A DNA stretch of 64,000 nt from Lateolabrax maculatus (GCA_031216445.1 CM062213.1:14881501-14945500); one strand, 5' to 3'; counted from the stretch's first letter, positions 14,540 to 27,702 are shown. Numbers and translations are program-made. The notes: generated by a model not told the origin, from the sequence alone.

Positions 14540-14570
14540 CGTGACAGTGACGATATACCGCCCACCCCTA
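14540..14570 (-). mobile_element. Isolated hAT terminus (TAGGGGTGGGCGGTATATCG)
   Basis: Reverse-strand end closely matching the left terminus of the 3335-4430 element. The partner terminus was not found, so only this end is annotated; the element may extend left to about 13990. Confidence 0.5.
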
Positions 14571-15429
14571 ACAGTAGGGAGTAGGAACAACCCTGATTTG
14601 CATGTCACCCAGGAAAACCAAGACGGATTGCATTCAGATTTGTGATCTGGCAAACACTGACACATAAATGGTCCATCAGCAGTGCTTAATGTGATTTAAG
14701 ATAAGAAACTACATGAACATACAAGTGCTGTACAAGTCCCTTTAACCAGCATTTATTGAGCTTTACATGACGGTAGCTGTGCATCAAAATGTTAAAAGTG
14801 GTACTACTATGATGGCTAAATTGTGTGTGCTTTAGAACAGCTTGTTCTGGAAAAACGTAAGGACAACTTGAATGCCAAAACAATCTCACACAACGGCAAG
14901 TGATTGCGACTCTAGAATGACCTTAGTGTTCTACAGTATATTACTGTGAACATCAATGCGCAAACACACCTCCAGACTACAGGGTTGTTTCATTATTTCT
15001 GGACTCCTACTGCAGGAGATCAAGGTTATTCCCACCAAACAACCTTTAATATATTAACCCCATGACCTGCAGCATAACACTGACCCAAAATCATTTCATA
15101 TGTCTTTATTGCCAACTTGATACTGTCAATGCCACATAAAATCCCATATCCCCATCCCAGTTCATATTGTACCCAACATATGAGCATTTAGTGGAGACAA
15201 ATTTAAGATTAAAAATACAATATGATGCCAATAAACAGGTGTGGAAATTCTGACAGCCCATTCAGTCCAGACGTTTAATCTATCCATGCTGGCACAGCAA
15301 AGCAATCCTATAGCAACCATGGTAAACTCACAGGAAAAATGGACCGGAAAAATTGGATGGGCTTAAGGTTAGGGTCCTTCTTTGATATGGTTAAAATAAC
15401 AATTTACTGGTTAAGGTGGTCATGGTTCC

Positions 15430-15501
15430 TTTTACCTCACAAAACACGGGACTTTCTGAGGCCGCAGTAGACCAGCAGCTCCTGTGTTCTGTGAGGTAAA
15501 A
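15430..15501. repeat. Fold-back repeat, 22-bp arms
   Basis: Left arm 15430-15451 (TTTTACCTCACAAAACACGG..) and right arm 15480-15501 are reverse complements at 20 of 22 positions, separated by a 28-base loop. The surrounding 15380-15580 resembles a dispersed fish MITE (GATATAACGGCTGTTTCTGG near 15545). Confidence 0.6.
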
Positions 15502-18500
15502 TTACTGTTTTTGTTAATGGATTATGGTGGCTTTGAAGAGAACGATATAACGGCTGTTTCTGGTTAAACAGAAGTGATCTTACTATTTAACAAAAAGATC
15601 TGTCTTTCCATTCCAAGCACTTTTTGTGGATGTACTTTCATGGGCACAGTTGCCTTCAAGAATTACCATTGCAGCCTGTTTCGCAGCTGCCGGCTGAGGC
15701 AACCTATTGGGCCAGTTGCACAACTTTTTGTACGTATTAGTCATTAAACACCAAAATATGTAAAAATAGGACCCATGTTTAAAAATAGCAAAATTACCCT
15801 TTAACTGTTTGTAGGAAACATGAATCAAACAATGATCTCCTGTGACCAACATTTTGTTGACTCATCCTACCACGACAACTTCCTCCCTCTGCGGACTCAA
15901 CAGCTCTAAAACATCTTAACACCATTTCTTCTTTTGCTCCCGACTGACATGAGTCATAATTCGTACTGCTGTTCGAGGGCTTTGCCACTTAAACATAAAC
16001 CCTAGCAATTGCCTTTTGCTGAAATGACGCTGTCATTTTTCTTGGGAGGACAGTTGTTGATTACAAGACACTACTCACATTACATTACAAACACTTCATG
16101 TCAATAGCACATCATGGGACTTGGGAATTGGCATTATAATAGATTTGCACCAAACAATAAGGGAATCTTATTATTCTAAGAAGACACTAAGAAGACTATA
16201 CAAAATGAGAAAAAAACTGGCTCATTGTTGTAAATTAACTAGTTTATCAATATACGTTACTTTTCTCAATATAGTTCCAACAATTACTTCTTTGTCTACC
16301 TCTTCTATGATACTGGCTTTTACATTTACTACTGAGTGAAGACATATATCCTATATAGAAAATATATGCTCTGCTGCATGTTGACATCCATAGTTTTTTG
16401 GAGCTCAATTATCTTAGCAAGAATAATGTCATCCCACACAGATCGTAGTTAGCCTACTTCTACAAAATAAACAAAAACCTTTTCCCCCAACGTTTCAGAA
16501 TAGAACCATTAACATATACAGAGGGTGCATCCTCCAACAACAGCTCATAGGAACTGGTTTCATGTTTTTTTTTCCAGGGACTAATTCGTCGATCATACTC
16601 CAAAAATAACTATAACTCTTTTGAGTAATTAATTCCTGCCAATGAGCATTTAGTAAGTTGCTATCCCTTTCACACACATGATGTTTGTGAATGCCACACA
16701 GACATGCAGAGTGAATTCTGAGTGTAACACAGAACAGCAAGTCAGCAGGAAGGAACTTAGGTGACCACTCAGGAGGTACCTGCTGTGCCTCATACGTGGC
16801 AGGAATTTTAAGCCTAGGAAGTAGGAGTATGAAAGAAAAAAAAATCCTAAAAAAAAACATGCATGCATAAAACAGAAACATGATACTAAGAGCATTTGAA
16901 AGTAATAGACCAATTTCTATTCGGTTGCAAGTTAGATTTTTACTGGTTTGTCACTTACATTGTTGTACTGCGGAATTCCTCGAAAAAGAAATCCTGCAAA
17001 TTCCTTTAGTCCCACTGAAGGCTTTATTGAGCAAAAGGTTTGACCTGAATGCACCCAATACAAACAGCCCACTGTAAGACTTCTAATGTGCAGGTCCTGG
17101 AGTCTTGATTATTTAACTACAAGTGCTTAAAGTCCACTTTTGCCAAGACTCAGAAATCAGACAAGTTGACGCAGCATTGCCAACAATAGCATAATTAGAC
17201 ATTCCTTACATAATAACGTAAACAGTAGCACAAAGCTGAATTGGGTAATAAAAACTAATAAAAAATGTGGCTGCTTATTTGAGGGTATAGTGCAATCTCG
17301 TACATGTAGCTACAATTGGCACAATTAAACATACTGCACTTAAGTATTTGAAGGGAGCTGTTGGCAAGCAGCGCAATCAGTCTTTCTAGATGGTTATTAG
17401 CATAACAGCAGTTGGTTTACAGCTCGAACAGCCAAATATTTTAGAGGCTGTGCTGCTAACATCAAAATGGTGAAACAAACACATAACAGTTGTTTGGCTT
17501 AGATGTGTTGTTAATTTAAAAAATGTGTCCTTCACAGGAGAATGGCTGTATTCATCCAGTGAACACTATGCCTCACTGTATGTGAGAAACTCCAGGCCAC
17601 ACTATTGACACATACTCAACTGAAGAAAGCCAAAGTTAGTGACAGATTTTACAAATAAGAGATAGAAGCTGCCTCAGTGTAAACAACTTAAATTGCCTAT
17701 CAAGTGCTATAAAGATGCTTTTTCAAAGAGGAAACTGACATGTGCACACATTACTAGTATAAAACCAAACACTTAAAAGGTTTGAAACAGATATGAAATA
17801 GCTGTGATCTCAAGTTTTAATTGGCACATCTGGACAGCCGAAACAACGATCCCATTTATCACTGTGAGATTACACCATGAGGAACATTCATTCAATCAAG
17901 CTGCTGAGCGAGATGGAGAGAGGAGGAGGGAGGAAAGAGAACGGAGAGAAAACACATAAGAAACATAATCACAGACTGATTTTTCATCCATCTGTCCAGA
18001 GATTCTGTGAGGAGCATAATGCCTGCAGTAGTGTTCTGATTGTTGCAGTGAGAATTGGTCATGGTTAAATTATTTCTAACACTGCCATGATATGCAAATG
18101 ACTGACAGACAGAGGGAACACTAAAACTGCAGCAGTAATTAACCATCCTAAATGGCTCATTAAAATTCATGATTTTATTAGCTAATGAAGTATTTTATGT
18201 GTGGATGCTTGTGTGAAGATAATAAAAAACTGTTTTGTTTTGTTGTTGTTTTTTTCAGATTGACCTAAATGCTAAATTGACTTTAGTATCTACTGCTGTT
18301 CAATTTGGCACACTTTCTACAGCTGTATAAATTGCTCAACCAACCTTCATTTAAGAATTACACTACCTCTATAAGACATTCACAACTGTAGCCGATCTCC
18401 CCAGCTCCTTAGATTTCACACACCGAAAAGCATGCACAATAAGTTGTCATCTCTTACTGTATCGCAAACACAAACAGTTATTACAGTATGTATGCATTAT

Positions 18501-20852
18501 TATATTTACAGTGTCAGACGAGCAGTACCACTGTTTGTAAAGGAGAGGAAGGCAGTCTGCCTTTTAAACTCAGATTTCGATATATATCAGCTTTATTTAA
18601 AAGGAGGATTGCATGTTTTTACAAACTGGTTTGTTTTCATAGTTTTGGCCTACACTGGGTATTAAAGGATTTTACTCACTAGTTTCACTGCTGAAATCTG
18701 GGAACATAGCAACACTGGTAGACACAGCTTTACAATGGAGATCAAAGTAACAGGCATCTAAAATACAAATTTGGAGGTGAACCCAAAAGTGAACCCATCA
18801 ACAAGTGTTCATTATAATTGGCAACCACATAAAAAATGTGCACGTTAGTGAAATTACAGCAGGTGCAGTAGGTCAAAGTTGAACTAGTATGAAGTAACTA
18901 CGGAAGGCCTATTACAGAAGATAATAAAATAACTACAGTGCCCACCTCTCTTTTCACTTCAAACTAAGTAGTTTGAACACTGCAATGTGGTTAAACAACA
19001 GGCTTGTTTAAAACCAGTCAGATTGTTTATGGGGTTGCCCCACACCCTCCGTTGTAAAGCTGTGCCTAGCAGGGTTTCTGTGTCTCCAAATCTCTGGAAA
19101 ATATTTCCACTGGAACTAATAACAGTGGACAAAACACAAAAAATACTGTAACAGGCAGGCTGTAAACGAAGACGTTAACTCTCCTCTGAAAAGGAAACTG
19201 AAGAGAGTGGCGATCTACCACCCCACCATAACTACAAAACACTTTGTTAAACAGATTGGCTGTCATCTATTATGACTTTAGGTACAGTGACTGAGAATTT
19301 GTTGTATAACCACTTTCATTTTCATGTCACCTCAGTAGAGTCATGTTAGATTGGAATACCTGGCGGGGGTCAAGGCTATTTGCTTGGGAAGGTAAGGAGC
19401 AAAACAAATAACAGAGACATTGAACGTGTAGTATTTGTAATGTAATGTGTTTTTAAAATTAAAAAGTGAAACAGTGCAACACCCGAAATCTCAGCAAAAG
19501 TGTACAATCTTCTGCAACTAGAAGGAGAATAAATACAGACTGTTTTTTTATATAAAACCCTTTAATTATAATTTCAAGATTAACATATTTCTTCTTTGTG
19601 TACAGCCTCCTTTTTGGTGTCTGATGTGGAGTGAGTCATCTATTGGCTCACCTTGGGCACTATGACTGCTGGCAACTGTAACAATTAACCTTGCACACAG
19701 CAAAACACCCAAATACTGAGCCACGACTGGTGACAACAGTTACACCTACAGGATAATAATAACAATTTCAGGGGCTCTAACACACGCAGTGGTGTGAAGT
19801 TCATCAGCAAGTCTATAACAACTATCATATGGTTAACATAAACTAAATATATAACTTATCACTTAGGATTTACAGTAAATAAAGTAAACGTCAGCCAAAA
19901 AGACAGGTAATCAGCCATTGTATCACTGATTACATAGTTTAGTTTAGCCCCTGCCGTCTTTCAAAAACCCAAAAGGCTGTTTAACAACATATCTGTCAGT
20001 TGCAAAAAGAGAAAGATTTTAACCAGTTTTCAAGTTGCCACTGTATATCCTAATACAGTTAGCTGGAAGTGACATATGTGCTTGCTCACAAGCAAAATAT
20101 TAATGCATCTTTAATTTTAATTTAAAATATTGGAAAGAATATTTACCAGTATTAACTGATAAACACATTTTAGTTCACATTGCACAAGGACATATGTTAT
20201 TACCAGCTACCATCTTTCTTTAGCTATAAGGAAAAAGAGGCACAACTTGGGTAAGAGGTAAGGTATATTTTTTATCGCTCAACAGATGAAATATTTTGTC
20301 ATCCAGACGTTTAGAAAAGTTCTTTAGGACTCTAAAAATACCATCAAAACAGCATTAAGTGTGAAACCATTGGATGCTTAGCTCTAGGATTCAAATGTGA
20401 TGGTAACACATAAGAGGCACAAACGGGAGCTACTTTGAGTCACACCGCGCTCAGTGGAAAGTATGAAGAACAGAAAATAGGTCGCGCTGTTATATCATCA
20501 ACCAGTCGTTATGTCTTAAAACTGCATGACATGTAGAAAGAAGATGTTGCATGTGCAGCACACGGCCACGAAAATAGATGGGGGAAATCAAGAATCTAAT
20601 TGGTTGCATCCATCCCCCCCCCCCCGGTCCACCGCATACCTGCGGTGCAATGCGCGTCTCTGAGGCAACGACAGCGGACGGAGCGGGTAGCAACAGTGTG
20701 TCCTTCCCCTGCCGACGCATCTCGCCGCGGATGCCAGAGCATCTCACCCCCTGTCACCGACCCCTCATCTGACAGCGGTCTCCTAACAACCGCGACATGG
20801 GCAAAGCAAACACGGAGAGCAAAAAACCACAATGTAAAAGGACTATACCCCC

Positions 20853-20854
<2 letters not shown>

Positions 20855-20888
<34 letters not shown>
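20855..20888 (+). repeat. (CA)17 microsatellite at the CpG island edge
   Basis: Uninterrupted CA run of 34 bases preceded by a C homopolymer; in the intron side of the candidate signal-peptide exon. Confidence 0.95.
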
Positions 20889-20891
<3 letters not shown>

Positions 20892-20948
20892 CCACCCACC
20901 AACTGGATATGTGGGTGATGTTTTTCCCAAATCGGAAGCGTGTCCTAC

Positions 20949-21017
20949 CTGTGTCTGCTGTTCCAGGGGGGGGAGGAAGAGGAGGAGGAGGAGGAGGAGG
21001 AAGAAGGGCAGGCGCAT
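20949..21017 (-). CDS. Candidate first coding exon with signal peptide (possible ror2)
   Basis: Inside a CpG-rich island the minus strand has an ATG followed by 22 codons reading MRLPFFLLLLLLLFLPPL then EQQTQ, ending exactly at a CAG/GTAGGA splice donor in phase 0. A short basic start, a long Leu/Phe core and Pro-Pro before a polar stretch is the shape of a signal peptide. The frame is also open upstream to an ATG at 21164, so the start is uncertain. From knowledge of human 9q22, IARS1, SPTLC1 and ROR2 lie in that order on one strand, and ROR-family first exons end just after the signal peptide, which makes ROR2 an attractive guess. No further exon was found below 20.9 kb, and the leucine run is encoded by a TCC microsatellite, so it could be fortuitous. 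Confidence 0.35.
20970..21006 (+). repeat. (GGA)n / (AGG)n purine tract
   Basis: GGGGGGAGG followed by repeated AGG units and AAGAAG. On the minus strand it encodes the leucine run of the candidate signal peptide. Confidence 0.9.
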
Positions 21018-21738
21018 CAGGATGAAGATAGGTGCCGCATTTAGAAGATCAGGACACGGCGGAAATGGAGCTGCGGCGGCGGGGCTCCCTCGCTCGGTCA
21101 CGACTCGCGTCCCGACACTTTGCGCTCGGCGGCTGCCACTTTTGGCGCACACCTTCTCCAACATGCGGGCGAGGAGCCCGGTTGCGCAATACTGTTGAAT
21201 TAAGAGGGATTTATTGGATCCTTTTTCTTTTCAGAGACCTTGAACTGCAACTTGGGCACTCAGTTTCTATGTCAGCCTTATAAACAGTGTAAATTAAATC
21301 TATCCTCCTTGCTTTACTGACGTTTTCCTCGCTTTCCTTTTTAAGACGCAAACAGTTAGCCGTACCTGTAGTGCAGATGTCCGGTGAATTACAAGTCTTT
21401 GTCTTGAGGCTGAACTTTATCCATTCACGCACATTTTTAATAACAGTCATGTTAATAAATAAATCTTTTGTTGTTGTTGTTGTCATCGCTTGCTCCGGTT
21501 TGTGTCTCATTCAGCAGCGTTTTAACTTTCAAGACCGTCGTTGTGGTTAGCTAGCTAACTGAGGTTGACATTAAACTCCAAGCCAAACTGAAAAAAAATA
21601 TATAAAAAATAATTAAAAACATTCCGCAGTTTTGAAGACATTTCCAGATTCCCTCTGGGTTTCTCCTATCCCAGTGGAATTAATAATATTCGGTCTTCTG
21701 CTGGATGAAAAACTTCTTCCCAGAATTGAAACACAGTA

Positions 21739-21755
21739 AAGATGGCGGCCGGAAG
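21739..21755 (+). promoter_or_regulatory. YY1-like and ETS-like site pair with small downstream ORF
   Basis: AAGATGGCGGCCGGAAG combines the YY1 core (AAGATGGCGGC) with an ETS core (CCGGAAG), a pair common at housekeeping promoters. The ATG inside it opens a 22-codon frame ending at 21810 that I do not recognise. It sits about 550 bases from the CpG island, so a second or divergent start site is possible. Confidence 0.3.
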
Positions 21756-24000
21756 AGACGCAACGCCAACTGCCAAAACAACTGCAGAAGAAGAGAACAA
21801 TGAACTTTAGAAGACATACATAAACAGGGTGAATCATTTAAATTTAGGCTGATTTCAGTACATTTAACCTCAGCATATTTAATTGTGACAATTTTTAAGC
21901 CGAGAAAAATATTAAGCGATCCAGTATTTCCCCACAAGAATTGTATTTCTGTGGAAAGTGCATTGAAGCAGCGTTTAGACCTTCATGTTCAGAAAACAAA
22001 TGCAGAAAATGTGATTTTAACACATAACTGAGGATATATGTCAGAGTGTATCGTGAAAATCCAAATATTTAAGAACATTTAAAAAAACGTATATAGTGCA
22101 TTGAGTGAACTTGGACTCATAAACTCAGTATTTCAAAAATCTTAGATGTATACCTGGATATATAGTTTTTTTTTTTTTTTTAAAAAACAATCTTGACCAC
22201 AATATGCACATTTTACAGTTGAAAAATAAACTTGTCAGTGCTCTCCAGTGGACAAACTATGAAACGGCAGCACTGTTTCTCAATAACTTACAACATAAAG
22301 TATCTTTGGCATTTCTGTAGCCTAGTGTAATTGATATATCAATATGTGCCGATACCAATAAATCTGCAGTACGCTAGGCTACGCTCCAATGTGTACTACA
22401 AAAAAAAAGCTACAAGATATGTAATTTTTCGCATCAAGTTAGTCGCATCCAGTAATGGCGGGATTTCATTTATGAAATCATGGTAACATATGTGGGACAG
22501 AGGTCACATTATGTGGTCCCCTGCTCACACAGACATTCTGGGCAGTGTGGACATACTGGCCAAACAAGCTGTTAAAAGTGAAGAAAATGCACTGTAGATG
22601 TCAACATAGAACGTTTTAAATAGTCAATTTTTTTTTTTTTTTATTTCATCCTCTTACCTATTGTGCTTACTCGTTTGAGGTTGTATTTGCTGCTGTCATT
22701 CTGCTGCGGGCAACATGCAGGGTGCTGAAAATTGATTTACTGGCAGAGATTTAGATTTTTCCATTACGCAGCACACACGTGTTGCCGGGGTGGGCTGGTT
22801 GGAAACAGCCCATTATTGGCCTATATACAGTATACTTCAAAACACACCTGTCTTTATCCTGCACCGTGACGAAACTTCTGTTCTTTGCTGACTGTCACTG
22901 CAGAACGCTGTAATGAGTTGTTGTCCATCATTAGAGTTAGATGACAGGGGTCATGTTCACTTCACCCTCGCTGCATACTGTATTTCTGTGATGTCGATCA
23001 GCAGATGGGTCGCTGACCTGCTCTCTTACCCGGGCCGGGGTTGTGCAGAGGCACACATGGAGCAGCAGGAGCAGATGGGAGTGAAACGGATGAGAGGAGG
23101 ATGAGACGGAGCTGTGTGCTTAATATTTAACCAGTGAAGCAGCATGCTGCTTCGCCCAGGAGGAGGGAGGATAAAATCATCACACTGAGGTGACACTGAT
23201 TATAGAGATGCTGGAATTCACAGGTGAAGTACTGTACTGTAGTACTATACGACTCACATTTTGAGGTGGTACTTTTCCTTAATTGCTGGGGAAACTTAAC
23301 AGTTTTCCTCCACACTTTTTCCAATGTAAAATATACTGCGCTTGAGTAGAAATATCCCCCAACATTTCGTTTTCAACTTATTTCAGCTCATGAATAGAGC
23401 TTTGTCTAAAGAGTTTTAGAGAATTTACTCAAACTGTAAATATTTCTTCTGTTCTTACACTTTTTTTACACCAGTTTTACAGTATAATACCACAATATAA
23501 AATTACTTGTACTGTCAATATACAATACAATATCAAGCTAATACTTTTACTTTAATGTAAGTATCTTGAACTCAATACATTTACTTTATCAGTTTTTTTT
23601 AATTTATTTCAGTACTTCTTTCACATCTGTGAGCAACCTACTTTTGGTATTTTGGGTGAAATATGACCGTGAGGGCACTGATGAAATAGAAACAGATGAG
23701 CTGTTACTTATCTGATGTATTCAGGGTTAATTGTGCTTTACAATTTTTAAGGGGAGAAGCAGTTTAGTGTACTGTGCTGGTGCTTATAGTGTAGAAGCCT
23801 GCAGTAAGCAAATGTTTCTGAAAATGAATAGTGTACGTGTGTATGTAGTTTGGATGCAAATTAGAAGTAACTGTATTGTATGTTGTTGTAAAGTCCACAA
23901 GGAGAAGAGAGGTTCTGCAGCAGCGCCCCCAACTGAGAGTTACATGAACTGCCAACAAGCAGTTCTCCCTCATGGCCCCTTCGTCAACACACAAACACAC

Positions 24001-24235
24001 ACACTTATGTACTTATATACTTGTGAGGACATTCATTGACACAATGGATTCCTCGACCCTTACCCTGACCTTAACCAAAACTTAGTTCTAACCTGAACCT
24101 TAAAACCAAGTCTGAACCCTCACACAGCCCTCTGAAGGTGTCTCTGAAAGTGAGGACCGGCAACAATGTCCTCACTCCCACAGTCCAAAACTCAAATTGG
24201 GTCTCACAAAAATAGATGTACACGTACACGCGTAC
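24001..24235 (+). repeat. Dispersed fish repeat (TTGTGAGGACATTCATTGAC type)
   Basis: Has the CTTGTGAGGACATTCATTGA start, CCTTACCCTGACCTTAACC middle and GTGAGGACCGGCAACAATGTC segment that I recognise from many teleost loci. It runs into a (CA) tract at 24240-24260. No coding potential. Confidence 0.55.
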
Positions 24236-25099
24236 ACATACACATACACACACACACACAACGTCTCACTATATTGGCTGCAGACAGGTGGGAACCAGGT
24301 TCACAGACACAAATTAACACTTTGCCTGTGGATGTCACTACCCTGTAAACATCCCCTGGAAAGCATAAGTCGGCATAAGACTGTTTAATACTCAACAGTC
24401 AAACCAGATCTCAAAGTCACCCACGTTATTAGAGAATAATGTAATTTTCAACATTGCATATAGTGACATTATTATCGTCTTTTTTTTTTTTTTTTTTAAG
24501 TCTCCAACAGAACTATGCTTCTGTATTCTTGTCATTTTTATAGTTACAAGCGACTCAATGTGAATGATGTCTAAAGTGGATCCCTCATTCAGACTGGCTG
24601 CTAGAATTAAAAAGTAGGTCTGAGGCATCCTTACAACAACAAATGGAGCTCACAGAATTACCCACTGGAGGATTAATTCCTCTCCCCATGGACAGCGAGT
24701 TACTGGGTCAATTGTAGCCAGAACATGAGACACTAGCGGTTCATAACTCAAACCTGAAACTAGAAAGTCATAAACAGGCATGTTGCTCTATATGACAATA
24801 TTAACATTAAGAATCCTTAGGTCACTTACAATTAAATAATTAAATACTTAATAATGTAGTAAAGGAGAATGGTACCATCATGTTGTAGTATTTCTAGCCA
24901 GAGCAGCCAAATATTTCACACTGGTTTTTTGTGACAGTGATGGAGTAATAGATTGGTAACTTTGTTGAAGCTCTGAAGGTCGAGTAGGATGTTTTTAACC
25001 AGTTAACCACAATTCATCTTCTCAGTGGCTTCTTTTCTAACATTCATTTTGGCAAAGATAGTCTTAGAAAACAGGCTGTCATCTTCTTCTGCCATACAT

Positions 25100-25443
25100 A
25101 AGGAATAGTAAGACATTTTGTGAAAAATACACTCACTCACTTTCTAGCCAACATTTACTTGAAAAGATTTATATCAGCTTTACTATGGCCCCTAAAGCTG
25201 GCAGCTGTTTAGGAATGGAGGGAAACAGGACCTGTCTGTCCAAAGGTAACACAATCCACCTATCAGCATCTGTAAGAGCTAGCAGTGTCCCATTTCTAGT
25301 CTTTATACTAACCTAAGCAAAGCAGCTGCTGGCTCCGGGTTCATATTGAACCGACATATATGAGGGTGGTATTGATCTTCTCATCTAACTCTCGGCAAGT
25401 TAGCGAATAAGCGTACTTACCAAATTGTCAAACTATTCCTTTA
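25100..25443 (-). mobile_element. MITE with AAGGAATAGT ends, copy 1
   Basis: Left AAGGAATAGTAAGACATTTT and right CAAATTGTCAAACTATTCCT are imperfect inverted repeats. The interior (GGGTTCATATTGAACCGACA, CTAACTCTCGGCAAGTTAGC) matches a very common fish MITE. A related copy lies at 51646-52152. Confidence 0.65.
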
Positions 25444-27702
25444 AATTCATCTATAGCAGCTGAGGGCATTTGTAAACTTCACTGTAAATTGTGTTTGTTC
25501 CATGATCTTGGAGAAAAACAGTACCACGAGAATTTCAAAAGACAAGACAAACAAATTGTTCCATATCTGCAGCTGGGCCAGTCTGCAGTATCCCACAGAC
25601 ATGATGTGCCTTTTCTTGTCATACAGAGGTTTGAGTGAGCAAAAAAAAAGTAAAAACAAGCTGATTCTTAATCACCTTTGATTTATTCCATTTGTCACTT
25701 AAAATAGTACATTATCCATGTGTTGCTCTTTTTATTAGAGAACCCTTTTGTCCTGAAGGTACAACAGCCCGAAAATCAATTTCACCTCTTAAATGCCTTT
25801 ACAATTGTCTAAGGATTCCCAATGCAATCAACAGAATATGTGTATCTGTTCAATTCAAAATTGTGTGTAAGCACAATAGGCCAAATTGGTTTCCCAATTA
25901 TGAGCCACAGCAATAATTACTCTGGACTAAGCTCGCCTCAAATAAACCTTGAAGGGAAGTAGCTTGCATATTTTTTACCATTAGCATAATAAAGGAAAAG
26001 AAAATCCATTAGTAATTGTCAGGTAATATTGACAGGTAGACAAGTTAGACAGTTCCCTGGAATCCATATTTCTAAGAAGTGTTACTGAAATATGAAAAAA
26101 AATCTTTAAATCTGAGGTAAATGAACCATTGACATTTTTCTTTTTGGTCTGGTTTTCCTTCCATTAGACAATTCCCTGTTTCCATGACCAGCCAATTTCA
26201 CACTTTCACATTCACACATCTATTAAGCTGTTATGTATGAATAATCATTCTGTTCTTGAAGTGCATTCACTTTCTAGGGAATAAATGTAAATCTTTTCTG
26301 TCCAGAATAAATATAGCCTAGCAACACATTGTGCCTTCTTAGAAAACTGTCACTTATAATTGGTGACAAATTAAAGACAGTATGAGGGAAAGAAACTGCG
26401 ACAGGGAGAACAGAGCTGTAAATCTTGGCTAAATATGATGATTAATTAGAGCTGACATCAAATCTTGGAATGCGTTGAAAGGCATCAAAATCTCAAGACT
26501 TCTTTAGGCACACTAATTTTGTGCCTGAAGTCGTCTCAAGAAATTTAAAGATTTGGTCGATAGTGACTCCATTGATTAACAGTTGTGAACTTGACAGACA
26601 AGCCTGTTTTGCAACAGGATTTCCAAAAGAGATCTAAACAAATGACGCCGCTTCATGTCATAAATCCACTGTGCATCAAAGGGGCAATTGGTGTGATTTT
26701 AGCAGTAGAAAATCTCATTCAGGGAACCTGCGAGGCATCTTACACAAATGTGGATGCCAAGATTGGGAGATGGCTTTTCTCTATTTATGCTTCGGCGGTT
26801 GTTGGAACAACTCTCACAAACAGAGTTTTGGTGTCTAGAGATTTTACTGATGAATCAGCTGGCAGCTCTGAAAAACAAAGAGACATTAAATAGTTACAAA
26901 GTATATTTGTTTATATTTATGGCTAATATTAAGTGTTGAAAAACACTTAAGCAATCACAACAGATCAGTTTTGTTATTTGCAGTTCAAAAAGCTCTTAAG
27001 CAGCTCAAATTAATTATTTAGTTTTTTCAAATGAGATAATAAAAACAGAGAATCCAAAAAAACACTTAAGTGTCATTAAGGAATGTGCTGTACATTTTTC
27101 AACATCCATTATCCGCAATTTTATTGCATCAAAATTGTGCTATCATATCATAGCCACTTTACTCACTTACCTGTTCAATTATGGATAAGACAACATCTTA
27201 CCCTGCTCTAGCATTTAAGCATTTTAAAATGGAACCAAAGTTATAGGCCATAGAACTGACTAAATAAAAAAAAAAGTGAAAGTGATATTTATAATATCTG
27301 ACAGCATGCACAAGTAAAAAGTTAGTTGCATGTTTTAATGTGGGCTTCATTTTGTGAAGTAAATCTTATATTTGTCTTTGCTGAAAACATAAGTTAAAAT
27401 TATGCTTATGTCATGTAAAACCTGTATTAGCAAATTCATATCGCCTGACTTTCTTTGCTTCAAAGTGGACACAAGTTTAATCGTTGTATCATTGAAATTA
27501 AGATGTCTAAGAATTTTAGCGTCAGTAAAATAGTATATTGTCTATTTAAAAGTGTCAATATGTTGTTGTATGCAGCTGACAGCAGAGCCTTCATCCCTCC
27601 ATACCTCTGCTAAAATGTGACATTGTTCTCTTAGCCAGAGATTACAACACAATTCCCCAAATTTCAAACCTGCTCCTGAAACTACTTATTCTTATCTGTT
27701 AA

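Larger units (their letters stand above)
4439..20600. other. Long stretch without recognisable exons
   Basis: Apart from the MITE, fold-back and microsatellite entries listed separately, I see no exon with conserved protein signature on either strand. Open frames of 60-128 codons here have no composition or splice evidence behind them. If the 20949 exon is real, this stretch is its first intron. Confidence 0.6.
20620..21200. promoter_or_regulatory. CpG island / probable promoter
   Basis: The stretch is far richer in G+C and CpG than anything nearby (many GCG, CGC and CGG words at 20640-20780 and 21050-21185), set in AT-rich DNA. In vertebrates this composition marks a constitutive or developmental promoter. 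It surrounds the candidate signal-peptide exon. On the minus strand a TTTATAAGGC TATA-like word lies near 21275-21284, upstream of that exon. Confidence 0.6.
21300..27690. other. Region between CpG island and iars1, no confirmed exon
   Basis: Holds the YY1/ETS-like site, a dispersed repeat at 24001, and the MITE at 25100. The last iars1 coding exon and 3' UTR should be here, but I could not identify them. 21811-23990 and 25450-27690 are AT-rich with nothing I can name. Confidence 0.55.

Noticed and set aside
13380..14578. ACAGTAGG at both 13380 and 14571 as a possible hAT target duplication for the terminus at 14540-14570
   Set aside because: No inverted terminus follows the left copy, so the match is probably chance.
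20600..21025. 141-codon plus-strand frame with His-Thr repeats
   Set aside because: The product is mostly translated CA and GGA microsatellites.
21961..22000. CTGAACATGAAGGTC on the minus strand, resembling the LNMKT segment of the last iars1 exon
   Set aside because: The frame has stops directly on both sides and no acceptor; coincidental.
25480..25645. Minus-strand frame with a KPLYDKKRHIMSVGYCRLAQ stretch that looks protein-like
   Set aside because: I could not match it to any family or to the missing iars1 end, and it lacks clear splice borders; left unannotated.
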